A DNA stretch of 64,000 bases. It comes from Gemmatimonadota bacterium (GTDB lineage Bacteria; Gemmatimonadota; Gemmatimonadetes; Gemmatimonadales; GWC2-71-9). The stretch covers positions 1 to 64,000 of the forward strand of contig QHUU01000068.1 in NCBI GenBank assembly GCA_003222155.1. Reading direction: 5' to 3'. Of the stretch, positions 53,739-60,540 are shown in pieces. The notes below the pieces were generated by a model. The model was not told the origin of the DNA, did not search any database, and saw only the letters and a list, made by a program, of their open reading frames with translations. The first letter of the stretch is position 1. Every line of letters starts with the position of its first letter. The position numbers and the translations under genes are program-made.

Positions 53739-54277
53739 CCAATCCGCGGATCACGCCGCTGACGCCGGATCAAGCTGCACCCGAGGTGCAGCCTATTTTC
53801 GAGACCTACCTGCGGGAGCGCGGCAACATCCCCAACATGTTCCGCACAGTGGCGCTGCGCCCGGGGCACCTGCGGACCATGATCGCGCACTTCCGCACGG
53901 TCATGAACGAAGGCACCGTGCCGCCCCTGCTCAAGGAGCTGTTGTGGGTGCGGATCTCGCACCTGAACCGCTGCCGCTACTGACTCGGCTCCCACACTGT
54001 CTTGGCAAGACAGCGGGGAGCGAGCGCCGAGCTGGTGGACGCGATCCAGGACCGGGGCGCGCACGAGGCGATCGCGCGCCTCGAGCCCGGCTGGCGGGCG
54101 GCGCTCGAGTACGCCGACGTGATCCATCGCTCGGGGCACGAGGTCACGGACGAGCTGTACGGGCGGCTGCGCGCCGCGTGGGACGAGGGACAGATCGTCG
54201 AGATCACCCTGGTGATCGGGATGACGGAGTACTTCAATCGTTTCAACGACAGCCTGCGGGTGGAGCCGACGAAGTGA
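53735..54277 (+). CDS. AhpD/carboxymuconolactone-decarboxylase-family protein, predicted selenoprotein with Sec83
   Basis: A 180-residue AhpD-like peroxidase/reductase crossed by an in-frame TGA at 53981-53983. The AhpD catalytic pattern is E...C-x-x-C...H; here E68 ('LLKELLWVRISHLNRC'), C80-R-Y-[TGA 83]-L-G-S-H87. The TGA replaces the second, peroxide-reactive cysteine, and the frame continues with family sequence ('VLARQRGASAELVDAI', 'EVTDELYGRLRAAWDEGQIVEITLVIGMTEYFNRFND', read in parts). A strong SECIS hairpin follows directly. ATG overlaps the flippase stop. Probably reduces peroxides, or an organic hydroperoxide, with electrons from thioredoxin or a lipoyl donor. Confidence 0.92.
53984..54024 (+). 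promoter_or_regulatory. predicted bacterial SECIS hairpin of the AhpD-like mRNA
   Basis: Begins at the base after the TGA. Stem CTC/GAG, bulged G, GCTCCC/GGGAGC, small internal loop ACA/CG, then a perfect 7-bp stem CTGTCTT/AAGACAG capped by loop GGC. Sixteen base pairs; the apical loop opens with GG 20 nt after the TGA, just as SelB-dependent SECIS elements do. Confidence 0.85.
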
Positions 54278-54604
54278 TCACGGCGCCGGCGTGATCGCGA
54301 CGAGCAGCACAGTACGCTCCAGCGCGTGCTGGATTCCGTGCGGCACGGCGGCGGGCGCCAGTACCAGGTCCCCGGCGCGGGCATCGATGGCCCGGTCGCC
54401 GAGTGTGAACCTCGCCTTTCCACTGACAACGAAATAGAATTTGTCGGCGCCGGGATGGGCGTGCACCGGCTGCGTCTGGCCCGGCTCGAAGCAATTGAGA
54501 CCGACGAGGAGCCGCTCGGAGCGGAAGCAGTCGATCTTCGTCATCTTGGTGGCCGAAAAGCGGGCGTGCTCGGACAGACGTTGCAGCAGATCGTGGGGAT
54601 CCAT
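54278..54604 (-). CDS. cupin-domain protein
   Basis: A 108-residue single-domain cupin. Motif 1 H48-A-H50-P-G-A-D-K-F-Y-F-V-V-S-G; the acidic metal ligand expected 4 residues on is shifted or lost (D53-K54). Motif 2 has 'RAGDLVLAPAAVPHGI'. Probably a metal-binding or sensor protein of unknown ligand. Start at 54604 has AGGA about 8 bp upstream. Its stop abuts the AhpD-like stop: the two share TGATCA. Confidence 0.8.
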   Translation of the reverse strand: MDPHDLLQRLSEHARFSATKMTKIDCFRSERLLVGLNCFEPGQTQPVHAHPGADKFYFVVSGKARFTLGDRAIDARAGDLVLAPAAVPHGIQHALERTVLLVAITPAP

Positions 54605-54656
54605 GGGCGATTCCTGGTTCGAGACCGACGGCGCCGTCACCGAAGGGACGGAGGCG

Positions 54657-56063
54657 ATGAGCGCGACCCGTATCGAGCGTGATCCGCTGGGCGAGCTGGC
54701 GGTGCCGGCCGAAGCGCTGTACGGCATCCAGACCGAGCGCGCCCGCCGCAACTTCCCCATCTCCCAGCTCGCTCCCCTGGCTCCGTTCGTCGACGCCGTC
54801 ATCCGGATCAAGAAAGCGGCCGCGCTGACGCACAAGGAGACGAAGCGCCTCGATCCGAAGCTCGCCGACGCGATCGTGCGGGCGGCGGACGAACTGCTGG
54901 CCGGGCAGCACCGCGACCAGTTCGTCGTCGACCCCTACCAGGCGGGGGCGGGGACCTCGCACAACATGAACTGTAACGAGGTGCTCGCCAATCGCGCGAA
55001 CGAGCTGTTGGGCGGCAAGCGCGGCGCGTACCAGCCGGTGCATCCCAACGATCACGTGAACATGGCCCAGTCCACGAACGACGTGATCCCGACCGCCATC
55101 CGGCTCGCGGCGCTGGCCGAGCTGCCCGCGCTGCTCGATGCCCTGGACCGGCTCGCCGCCGCCTTCCTCGCGAAGGGCCGCGCATTCGACGGCATCCTCA
55201 AGTCCGGCCGGACGCATCTGCAGGACGCGACGCCGATCCGCCTCGGGCAGGAGTTCACCGCCTACGGCCACACCGTCGCGCGCAACCGCGACCGCGTCGC
55301 CCACGCGGCGGACGCCCTGCGCGACCTCGGGATCGGCGGCACGGCCGTCGGGACGGGGTTGAACGCCGAGCCCGAGTATCCGGCGCTGATGGTGAAACAC
55401 CTGCGGGCGATCACTGGGCTCGACCTCCGCGTGGGGAAAGACCGCGTGCAGCTGATGCAGTCGATGGGAGATGCGGCCGCCTGCTCCGGCGCGCTGCGCA
55501 CCTACGCGATGGACCTCGGGAAGATCGCGAGCGACCTGCGCCTGCTCGCGTCCGGACCGCGGACCGGACTCGCGGAGATCGCGCTGCCGCCGGTGCAACC
55601 CGGGTCGAGCATCATGCCGGGCAAGGTCAACCCGTCGATCCCCGAAATGGTGAACCTGGTGTGCTTCCAGGTGCTCGGGAATGACGTGACGGTCGCGACC
55701 GCAGCGGAGGCGGGGCAGCTGGAGCTCAACGTGATGATGCCGGTGATCGCGCACAACCTGCTGTTCTCGATGCGGATTCTCACGAACGCCTCGGGCGTGC
55801 TGGCCGAGCGCTGCGTGGCGGGGATCGAAGCCGATCGCGCCCAGTGCGAGCACTGGCTCGAGCGCAGCCCCGCGCTCGTGACGGCGCTGGCCCCGAAAAT
55901 CGGGTACGCCGAGGCCGCGAAGCTCGCCAAGGAGGCGGTGGCGAAGAACGTCACCGTGCGTCAGCTGGTGATGGAGAAGGGGGTGCTCAGGGGCAAGGAT
56001 CTCGACGAGGTGCTGGACCTGCTCGCCATGACCGAGCTGGGAGTGCCGGGGCAGCGGAAGTAG
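54657..56063 (+). CDS. aspA: aspartate ammonia-lyase (aspartase)
   Basis: A 468-residue member of the fumarase/aspartase superfamily converting aspartate to fumarate and ammonia. 'ERDPLGELAVPAEALYGIQTERARRNFPIS' at the start and 'QAGAGTSHNMNCNEVLANRA' favour aspartase over class II fumarase (which has GSGTQTNMN). Signature loop G-S-S-I-M-P-G-K-V-N-P near 320, 'SGRTHLQDATPIRLGQE' near 185. ATG at 54657 preceded by GGAGG. Fumarase cannot be fully excluded by eye. Confidence 0.87.
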   Translation: MSATRIERDPLGELAVPAEALYGIQTERARRNFPISQLAPLAPFVDAVIRIKKAAALTHKETKRLDPKLADAIVRAADELLAGQHRDQFVVDPYQAGAGTSHNMNCNEVLANRANELLGGKRGAYQPVHPNDHVNMAQSTNDVIPTAIRLAALAELPALLDALDRLAAAFLAKGRAFDGILKSGRTHLQDATPIRLGQEFTAYGHTVARNRDRVAHAADALRDLGIGGTAVGTGLNAEPEYPALMVKHLRAITGLDLRVGKDRVQLMQSMGDAAACSGALRTYAMDLGKIASDLRLLASGPRTGLAEIALPPVQPGSSIMPGKVNPSIPEMVNLVCFQVLGNDVTVATAAEAGQLELNVMMPVIAHNLLFSMRILTNASGVLAERCVAGIEADRAQCEHWLERSPALVTALAPKIGYAEAAKLAKEAVAKNVTVRQLVMEKGVLRGKDLDEVLDLLAMTELGVPGQRK

Positions 56064-56112
56064 CCGAGGACGGCCGTCTGCAGGGCACACTCTATATCCC
56101 GGAGGAGCACGT

Positions 56113-56535
56113 ATGCATTGGATCGTCGCGGGGCTGATCGCAGGCGTCGGCGCGTTCTTCGCAGATTACGTGATGTGGGGGAAGGTCTTCACCGGTCCGG
56201 AAATGCGCGCCTTCGGCACCATGCCGCCCACGCCCGCGGAGCAAAAAAAACTGATGGCGGCGAACATGCCGAAGGCGGCCCTCTTGGCACTGGCCTTCGG
56301 CGTGGTGCTGGCGTGGTTTTATCATCAGCTCAAGGCCGGGCTGTGGGCCAAGGGCGGGGGTCCCCTGGCGGGGATGGAGTTCGCCACGATGCTCTGGCTG
56401 TGCACCATCGCCCTCTCGACGCTCGGCAGCGGCGTGTGGTATGACAAAGTCCGGCCGCTGCTCAAAGCGACCTTCTGGTCGTGGCTCGTGCGCCTGAACG
56501 TCGCGGGGTTCATCGTCGGATTGCTCGTCAAGTAA
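56113..56535 (+). CDS. hypothetical 4-TM membrane protein
   Basis: A 140-residue protein with hydrophobic segments ~1-20, ~55-72, ~87-105 and ~118-138. The first loop 'YVMWGKVFTGPEMRAFGTMPPTPAEQKKLMAANMPKA' (read in parts) is reminiscent of DUF1761-like proteins. Preceded by GGAGGAGC. Function unknown. Confidence 0.65.
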   Translation: MHWIVAGLIAGVGAFFADYVMWGKVFTGPEMRAFGTMPPTPAEQKKLMAANMPKAALLALAFGVVLAWFYHQLKAGLWAKGGGPLAGMEFATMLWLCTIALSTLGSGVWYDKVRPLLKATFWSWLVRLNVAGFIVGLLVK

Positions 56536-56604
56536 GCGCCGCCACGCGATGGGCCGTGATTCGAGTCACCGAATCCGGCCCCTCTCGCTCGTTATCCGTT
56601 CCCC

Positions 56605-57633
56605 ATGCGCACGACCTCATGGCTCATCGCCGCGCTGTGGCTCGCCGGTAGCTCCTCGGCGCACGCGCAGCGGCGGTTTCGCATCGGACCGACATACTCG
56701 TCGCTCGGCTTGGAAGATGCCTCCGGCTCGAGCCACAGCTTCTCGTCGTTCGGGGGCACGCTGGTCGTCGTCACCGGCGACGAGGGTGAGGCCGGCGTCT
56801 CCGTGACGCGCTACCACGACCTGTCGACCGACAACCGCGTCCGGCGACTCACCCTGTACGGGCTTGACTCGTACTACTATCCCGTCGGGATGCGGGGCGT
56901 GATTGCGCCGTTCGCGGCGACGACGCTCGGGCTGGCGCGGGTCGCCGAGTCGGCGTCGCTGTGCCTGCTCCTGACGTGCCGGGACACCGTGTCCACGACG
57001 AGTCAACTCGCGCTCGGCTTCGGGCTCGGCGTGCGCGTGAATGTCGGCGACGCCGTGGTTGCGAATATCGCGGGGCGGTTCCTCGAGGTGCCGGGCAGTC
57101 AGATCCAGGCGCTCGAAGCGGTAGCGAACGCGTCGGTGGCGTTCGGCGCGGTCCGTAAGGGCGAGTTCCTCGAGGGAACCGTGGGACCGGCGGCGAGCTT
57201 CCTGATTCCGATCTCGGGAGAGCTGCGCGCGCGCGCGCCGTTCATCGGCGCGCGGTTCCGGCGGGAGACGAAGAAGGTGGGGACCCTCGGCCTGCAGATC
57301 GACTTCGCTCCCCTGAAACTGACGGCCGCTTGCCCGCCCACCGGATGCGAGGAAGACGCCATTCTCTTCGCCCCCGGCTACGAGAAGTCGGCCCGTCTTG
57401 CGTGGGGGCGGCTATACGGCGAGTTGGGCTTCGTGCTCGGCGGCGTGTACTCTCAGGGACCGGACCGGGGCATCGCCCAGGGGGCGCACGGCGGCTTGGG
57501 AGTGGATTTGTATGGCGGCGCCGTCATGTGGAACCTGAATTCCCGCCTGCTGTGGCTGCAGCGCAACTCCGGCGACAATGTGTTCGGCGTGCAGGTGGGG
57601 GTGAGCGTGAGTCCGAGAATCGGGCGGCGGTAG
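56605..57633 (+). CDS. exported hypothetical protein, probable outer-membrane beta-barrel
   Basis: A 342-residue protein with signal peptide 1-22 (LIAALWLAGSSSAHAQ). The mature part alternates Gly/aromatic-rich strands ('LYGLDSYYYPVGMRGVIAPFAATTLGLARV', 'NVFGVQVGVSVSPRIG') and ends in R-I-G-R-R after a beta segment, as expected for a barrel. Four cysteines occur as two local pairs (CLLLTC and CPPTGC). No family recognised. TTATCC 7 nt before the ATG may be a -10 box. Confidence 0.6.
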   Translation: MRTTSWLIAALWLAGSSSAHAQRRFRIGPTYSSLGLEDASGSSHSFSSFGGTLVVVTGDEGEAGVSVTRYHDLSTDNRVRRLTLYGLDSYYYPVGMRGVIAPFAATTLGLARVAESASLCLLLTCRDTVSTTSQLALGFGLGVRVNVGDAVVANIAGRFLEVPGSQIQALEAVANASVAFGAVRKGEFLEGTVGPAASFLIPISGELRARAPFIGARFRRETKKVGTLGLQIDFAPLKLTAACPPTGCEEDAILFAPGYEKSARLAWGRLYGELGFVLGGVYSQGPDRGIAQGAHGGLGVDLYGGAVMWNLNSRLLWLQRNSGDNVFGVQVGVSVSPRIGRR

Positions 57634-57690
57634 AAGACGGTAGAGGACGGTAGATGGGGCGCTTACGACCTCTACCGTCCTCTACCGCCC
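57628..57690. repeat. inverted pair of decamer repeats downstream of the barrel gene
   Basis: Left arm: CGGTAGAAGA, CGGTAGAGGA, CGGTAGATGG in 10-bp register. Right arm: the exact reverse complement of 17 bp of it (57671-57687). The 17-bp perfect stem with a 16-nt loop starts at the stop codon and may also terminate transcription. Confidence 0.88.
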
Positions 57691-57699
57691 GGGGCGGGG

Positions 57700-57729
57700 T
57701 TGGGCGGGGCGGGGGTGCCGCCCTATATT
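57700..57729 (+). promoter_or_regulatory. promoter of the Rrf2-led sulfur operon
   Basis: TTGGGC (57700-57705), 18 bp, TATATT (57724-57729). The -10 box ends 6 nt before the ATG at 57736, so transcription would begin at or next to the start codon (leaderless). No ribosome-binding site is present. Confidence 0.55.
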
Positions 57730-57735
57730 ACACCC

Positions 57736-58188
57736 ATGCGCGTCACCACCTGGGCCGAATACGGGCTGATCGTCTCGCTCAACCTCGCGAAGCGTGCGGG
57801 GCAGGGTCCGGTCGCGGCGCGCGAGCTCGCCGAGCAGGAGCGGCTACCGCACGACTACGTCGAGCAGATCCTGCTGCGCCTGCGCCGCGCAGGCCTCGTC
57901 GACTCGGTGCGCGGCGCCAAAGGCGGCTACCACCTCGCCCGTGAGCCGCAGGCCATCTCGGTCAAGGACGTGATCGAGGCCTCGGAGCACGTCACCTTCG
58001 AAGTCAACTGCGATCTCCATCCGGTCGATCCCCAGCGATGTAGTCCGGAGGCGTCGTGCAGCATCCGGCCCGTCTGGCGAATGCTGGAACAACGGATCAA
58101 TGATCTGTTGGCCGGCATTTCGCTGGCGGACTTGACGCACGACGAGCCCGAGCTGTACCACATCGCCGGGGTCTTGGCCGGGAACTAG
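57736..58188 (+). CDS. Rrf2-family regulator with three cysteines
   Basis: A 150-residue winged-helix regulator ('TTWAEYGLIVSLNLAKRAGQGPVAARELAEQERLPHDYVEQILLRLRRAGLVDSVRGAKGGYHLARE' is the Rrf2 DNA-binding domain, read in parts). C92, C102 and C108 in the C-terminal part (C-x9-C-x5-C) resemble the Fe-S ligands of IscR/NsrR-type members rather than cysteine-free CymR. It heads a sulfur-mobilisation and cysteine-biosynthesis operon, so sensing of sulfur, Fe-S status or redox state is likely. Confidence 0.9.
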   Translation: MRVTTWAEYGLIVSLNLAKRAGQGPVAARELAEQERLPHDYVEQILLRLRRAGLVDSVRGAKGGYHLAREPQAISVKDVIEASEHVTFEVNCDLHPVDPQRCSPEASCSIRPVWRMLEQRINDLLAGISLADLTHDEPELYHIAGVLAGN

Positions 58189-58218
58189 TCCCGCCTTCCC
58201 GTTCGTTTTTTTGAACTG

Positions 58219-58248
58219 AAACCCGACCGGCACCGTCGGGTTTAAACC
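58219..58248 (+). promoter_or_regulatory. hairpin plus palindrome between Rrf2 and sulfurtransferase genes
   Basis: Perfect 9-bp stem AAACCCGAC/GTCGGGTTT with loop CGGCACC (58219-58243), immediately followed by palindrome GGTTTAAACC (58239-58248) and the ribosome site GGAGGAAA. Could be an attenuator or an operator for the upstream regulator. Confidence 0.4.
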
Positions 58249-58262
58249 GATTGGAGGAAAGT

Positions 58263-59114
58263 GTGGCATACGCACATCCCGACGTGCTCGTTTCCACCGA
58301 CTGGGTGGCGGGGCATCTCGCGGACCAGGCCATTCGCCTGATCGAAGTCGACGTGGACACCACGGCCTACGACTCGGGGCACATCGCCGGCGCGGTCGGC
58401 TGGAACTGGCAGTCGCAGCTCAACGATCCCGTGCGGCGCGACATTCCCGACAAGAAAGCGTTCGCGAAGCTGCTGTCGGAGGCGGGTGTGACTCCCAAGA
58501 CGACCGTCGTGCTGTACGGCGACAACAACAACTGGTTCGCGGCGTTCGCGTTCTGGCTGCTGCAGCTGTACGGCCACACGGGGGTCAAGCTGATGAACGG
58601 CGGGCGGGCGAAGTGGGTCGCCGAGGGACGGCCGCTCGTGACCGAGCGGGCGGGCGTTCGCGCCACGAACTACCCCGTCCCCAAGAAGGTGAACGCCGCG
58701 ATCCGCGCCAAGCGCCCCGACGTCGAGAAGGCGCTGAAGACCAAGCAGACCGCCCTGGTGGACGTGCGGTCGACACCGGAGTTCGTCGGCGAGATCATCG
58801 CGCCCCCCGGTATGACGGAGACCGCGCAGCGCGCGGGGCACATCCCCGGTGCCAAGAATGTTCCCTGGAGTAAGGCCGTCGCGACCGACGGCACATTCAA
58901 GCGGTACGACGAGCTGGTGCAGCTCTACAGGGGTGCGAAGGTGATCGACGGAAAGAACGAGGTGATCGCCTATTGTCGCATCGGAGAGCGCTCGAGCCAC
59001 ACGTGGTTCGCCCTCAAATACCTGCTCGGCGTGAAAAAGGTGCGTAACTACGACGGCTCGTGGACGGAGTGGGGGAATCTGGTCGGCGCGCCGATCGCGA
59101 AGGGAGCGGAGTGA
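58263..59114 (+). CDS. thiosulfate/3-mercaptopyruvate sulfurtransferase (two-domain rhodanese)
   Basis: A 283-residue enzyme moving sulfane sulfur from thiosulfate or mercaptopyruvate to an acceptor. Two rhodanese domains: ~10-130 (inactive copy, 'YDSGHIAGAVGWNW') and ~150-283 with active cysteine in A-Y-C-R-I-G-E-R-S-S-H. The loop CRIGERSSH is typical of thiosulfate-preferring enzymes. GTG at 58263 preceded by GGAGGAAA. Co-expressed with CysM, JAMM protease and the MoaD-MoeB-rhodanese fusion, where it may load sulfur onto the system. Stop overlaps the next GTG. Confidence 0.92.
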   Translation: MAYAHPDVLVSTDWVAGHLADQAIRLIEVDVDTTAYDSGHIAGAVGWNWQSQLNDPVRRDIPDKKAFAKLLSEAGVTPKTTVVLYGDNNNWFAAFAFWLLQLYGHTGVKLMNGGRAKWVAEGRPLVTERAGVRATNYPVPKKVNAAIRAKRPDVEKALKTKQTALVDVRSTPEFVGEIIAPPGMTETAQRAGHIPGAKNVPWSKAVATDGTFKRYDELVQLYRGAKVIDGKNEVIAYCRIGERSSHTWFALKYLLGVKKVRNYDGSWTEWGNLVGAPIAKGAE

Positions 59115-60100
59115 AAGTGAAGTCGGTGGAGGTTGGTGAAGGTCGGTGGAGGACGGTGGAGGTTGCCCGCCAAGAGCCTGCGTTGTGGGGCTTGGTGGGG
59201 AACACGCCCCTGATTCCCTTCACAACCTCCACCAACCTCCACCGTCCTTCACCGACCTTGCTTCTCAAGGCCGAGTGGCTCAACCCCGGCGGCTCCGTGA
59301 AGGACCGGCCCGCGCTGTTCATCTTGCGCGACGGCATCGCGCGCGGCGAGCTGCCGGCCAAGCGCCTGCTGGACGCGTCCAGCGGCAACACCGCCATCGC
59401 GTATGCGATGCTCGGGGCTGCGGCGGGGATCGGGGTCACGGTGTGCGTGCCCGCGAACGCGAGCGTCGAGCGCAAGGCCCTGCTCGAGGCCTACGGCGCC
59501 GAGGTGGTCTTCACCGACCCGCTCGACGGGTCGGACGGGGCGATCCGCCGGGCTCGGCAGCTCGCCGCGGCGCACCCGGAGCGCTACTGGTACGCGGACC
59601 AGTACAATCATCCGGCCAATCCGCGGGCGCACTACCTCACGACCGCCGACGAGATCTGGCACCAGACCGGCGGCCGGGTCACCCACCTCGTGGCCGGGCT
59701 GGGCACGACGGGGACCCTGATGGGAACCGGTCGGCGTTTGAAGGAGCGAAACGAGGCCATCGAGCTGATTGCGGTACAGCCCGACGGACCGTTTCACGGA
59801 TTGGAGGGCTTGAAGCACCTCGCGACTGCGCTCGTGCCGGGCATCTACGATCCGGTCCTGTTGAACCGGACGGAGTTCGTGGCCACGGAGGACGCAGAGG
59901 AGGCCGTGCGACACTTGGCGAAGCAGACGGGATTGTTCGTAGGGTGGTCTGCTGGAGCCGCCATCGTGGCGGCGGAGCGGATTCTCACTGCCCGCGACCG
60001 CCCGCGACCGCCCGCGACCGCCGTAGTCGTCGTCATCGCCCCCGATTCGGGGGACCGCTACGTGAGCGAGCAGGGGCGGCTCGCGGGGGAGCGTCGATGA
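59111..60100 (+). CDS. cysM: cysteine synthase, CysM-like (thiocarboxylate-dependent type)
   Basis: A 329-residue PLP enzyme. PLP lysine in N-P-G-G-S-V-K-D-R-P-A, phosphate-binding and substrate loops 'SSGNTAIAYAML' and 'AGLGTTGTLMGTGRRL'; 'NASVERKALLEAYGAEVVF' and 'YNHPANPRAHY' resemble mycobacterial CysM, which uses O-phosphoserine and CysO thiocarboxylate. The neighbouring JAMM and CysO-like genes support that. GTG at 59111 overlaps the rhodanese stop. Odd: residues ~4-18 and ~37-50 are coded by the two arms of a decamer inverted repeat, and residues ~294-303 by three CCCGCGACCG decamers. Confidence 0.87.
   Translation: MKVKSVEVGEGRWRTVEVARQEPALWGLVGNTPLIPFTTSTNLHRPSPTLLLKAEWLNPGGSVKDRPALFILRDGIARGELPAKRLLDASSGNTAIAYAMLGAAAGIGVTVCVPANASVERKALLEAYGAEVVFTDPLDGSDGAIRRARQLAAAHPERYWYADQYNHPANPRAHYLTTADEIWHQTGGRVTHLVAGLGTTGTLMGTGRRLKERNEAIELIAVQPDGPFHGLEGLKHLATALVPGIYDPVLLNRTEFVATEDAEEAVRHLAKQTGLFVGWSAGAAIVAAERILTARDRPRPPATAVVVVIAPDSGDRYVSEQGRLAGERR
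59122..59260. repeat. decamer inverted repeat inside the cysM coding region
   Basis: Left arm (59122-59165) has four-plus units of GGTCGGTGGA/GGACGGTGGA type. Right arm (59221-59260) is their reverse complement. Over 27 bp (59139-59165 against 59233-59259) the arms differ at one base. Both arms are translated in frame. Confidence 0.9.
59991..60020 (+). repeat. three identical tandem decamers near the cysM 3' end
   Basis: CCCGCGACCG repeated exactly three times, coding for an Arg/Pro-rich loop (A-R-D-R-P-R-P-P-A-T) in CysM. Confidence 0.9.
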
Positions 60101-60540
60101 CTCTCGTGCTCGACCCCCGGCAGCTGGCGGCGATCCGCCGCCACGGCGAGGCGGATTACCCGGCCGAGGCGTGCGGCCTGATCGGCGGAGCGGTCGAGGG
60201 CGACCGCAAAGTCGCGCTGCAGCTCGTCCCGCTGGCCAACCAGCGGACCGACTCGGCGCGCAACCGCTACCTGATCGACCCGACGTCGTTCCGGCGCGCG
60301 CAGGAGCGTCTGGATCGGGACGGACTCGAGGTGATCGGCGTGTATCATTCACACCCGGACCACGCGCCCGCACCGTCGGCGTTCGATCGCGACCATGCGT
60401 GGCCGTGGCTCTCGTACGTCATCGTCGGCGTCGACGCCGGGCGCGCCGGCGACGCGAAGAGCTGGGTCCTCGCGGACGATCGCGGGGTGTTCGACGAGGA
60501 GTCCATCACCATTCAGGAACGGAAGGCCGTATGGCAGTGA
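60097..60540 (+). CDS. JAMM/MPN+ metalloprotease (Mec/M67-like)
   Basis: A 147-residue zinc peptidase. Complete JAMM site: E24 in P-A-E-A-C-G-L-I-G-G, then H84-S-H86-P...S94-A-F-D97. In mycobacteria the homologue Mec+ cuts cysteine from the CysO C-terminus after CysM action. Here it lies between cysM and the CysO/MoaD-like fusion, so it may do this and may also cut after the internal Gly-Gly of the fusion. ATG overlaps the cysM stop; its end overlaps the fusion gene by 10 bp. Confidence 0.92.
   Translation: MTLVLDPRQLAAIRRHGEADYPAEACGLIGGAVEGDRKVALQLVPLANQRTDSARNRYLIDPTSFRRAQERLDRDGLEVIGVYHSHPDHAPAPSAFDRDHAWPWLSYVIVGVDAGRAGDAKSWVLADDRGVFDEESITIQERKAVWQ

Noticed and set aside
53984-54277. Separate small gene starting at TTG 54002 after the AhpD-like stop
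   Set aside because: It is the in-frame C-terminal half of the same domain and lacks a catalytic site of its own.
59991-60020. CRISPR-like repeat
   Set aside because: Three 10-bp units without spacers, inside the cysM coding sequence.
60171-60530. Upstream extension of the MoaD-MoeB-rhodanese protein
   Set aside because: That stretch is an out-of-frame reading of the JAMM gene; the MoaD domain starts at ATG 60531.
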